Assembly: GCA_001298555.1 (NCBI GenBank) | Contig: LJCW01000219.1 | Coordinates: 25,214 to 89,213, forward strand | Origin: Actinobacteria bacterium OV450 | Lineage (GTDB): Bacteria > Actinomycetota > Actinomycetes > Streptomycetales > Streptomycetaceae | Length of the DNA: 64,000 nucleotides | Reading direction: 5' to 3' | Position numbers and translations under genes: made by a program | The notes under the pieces: model-generated | Seen by the model: the letters and a program-made list of their open reading frames with translations, nothing else | The model's database searches: none | Told to the model about the DNA's origin: nothing | Shown here: positions 63,967 to 64,000 of the stretch, in pieces | Layout: each line of letters starts with the position of its first letter | Numbering within the stretch: position 1 is the stretch's first letter

Positions 63967-64000
63967 GGCGACGGGTCCGCCATCTCGGAGGCGTGCACCC

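Overview
The window is a 64 kb piece of the core chromosome of a Streptomyces species (or very close relative). The evidence is uniformly very high GC with almost every codon third position G or C, frequent GTG starts, 1-4 base stop/start overlaps inside operons, and a gene order matching the conserved Streptomyces block from sigE-cseABC through clpC, lsr2, nad/pan, fol, ftsH, tilS and ppa to tipA. No insertion sequence, prophage, CRISPR array, tRNA or rRNA gene was recognised.

Layout. 1-6.5 kb: the 3' part of mutY, the cell-envelope stress operon sigE-cseA-cseB-cseC, a LamG-type membrane protein and a secreted M23 peptidase. 6.7-13.2 kb: clpC with a ClgR-type operator, a small unknown gene converging on lsr2, a BlaI-type repressor with an N-acetylglutamate synthase-like GNAT, and small unknown genes. 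13.5-21 kb: a threonine aldolase-like lyase, then a tight cofactor operon (DUF2520 protein, panC, nadB, nadC, coaX) for pantothenate/CoA and NAD, then a GntR regulator. 21-28 kb: an ArsR-type regulator, a secreted M28 aminopeptidase, a MidA-like methyltransferase, a NarL-type two-component pair and an RTX-like secreted protein. 28-38.4 kb: two PH-domain membrane proteins, an orphan NuoD-like subunit, an arylamine N-acetyltransferase, a coiled-coil protein, a glycine-betaine-type ABC importer whose ATPase gene is divergent, and an esterase. 38.5-49.7 kb: an MprF-like lipid aminoacyltransferase running in frame into folP through two long poly-C tracts, then folB, folK and a DUF3180 gene, facing folE, ftsH, hpt, tilS and a zincin-like metalloprotease. 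49.7-59.8 kb: dacB, ppa, a ThrE-type exporter, a DedA protein, tipA with its autoregulated promoter and internal TipAS start, a DinB protein, a class B PBP and an aldehyde dehydrogenase. 59.9-64 kb: a Streptomyces-type XRE/ATPase/DUF397 triad sharing a promoter element, a small TatA, a DUF2786 protein and a truncated gene at the edge.

Functionally the window joins envelope maintenance and its stress sensing (sigE-cse, M23, PBP2, DacB, MprF-like), protein quality control (ClpC, FtsH), cofactor supply (folate, NAD, CoA) and regulators typical of Streptomyces (Lsr2, TipA, XRE/DUF397). The features most worth checking are the near-identical promoter element shared by two divergently placed members of the XRE/DUF397 triad, the poly-C junction between the MprF-like gene and folP, the hairpin between the Shine-Dalgarno and start codon of ftsH, and the predicted CseB and ClgR operators.
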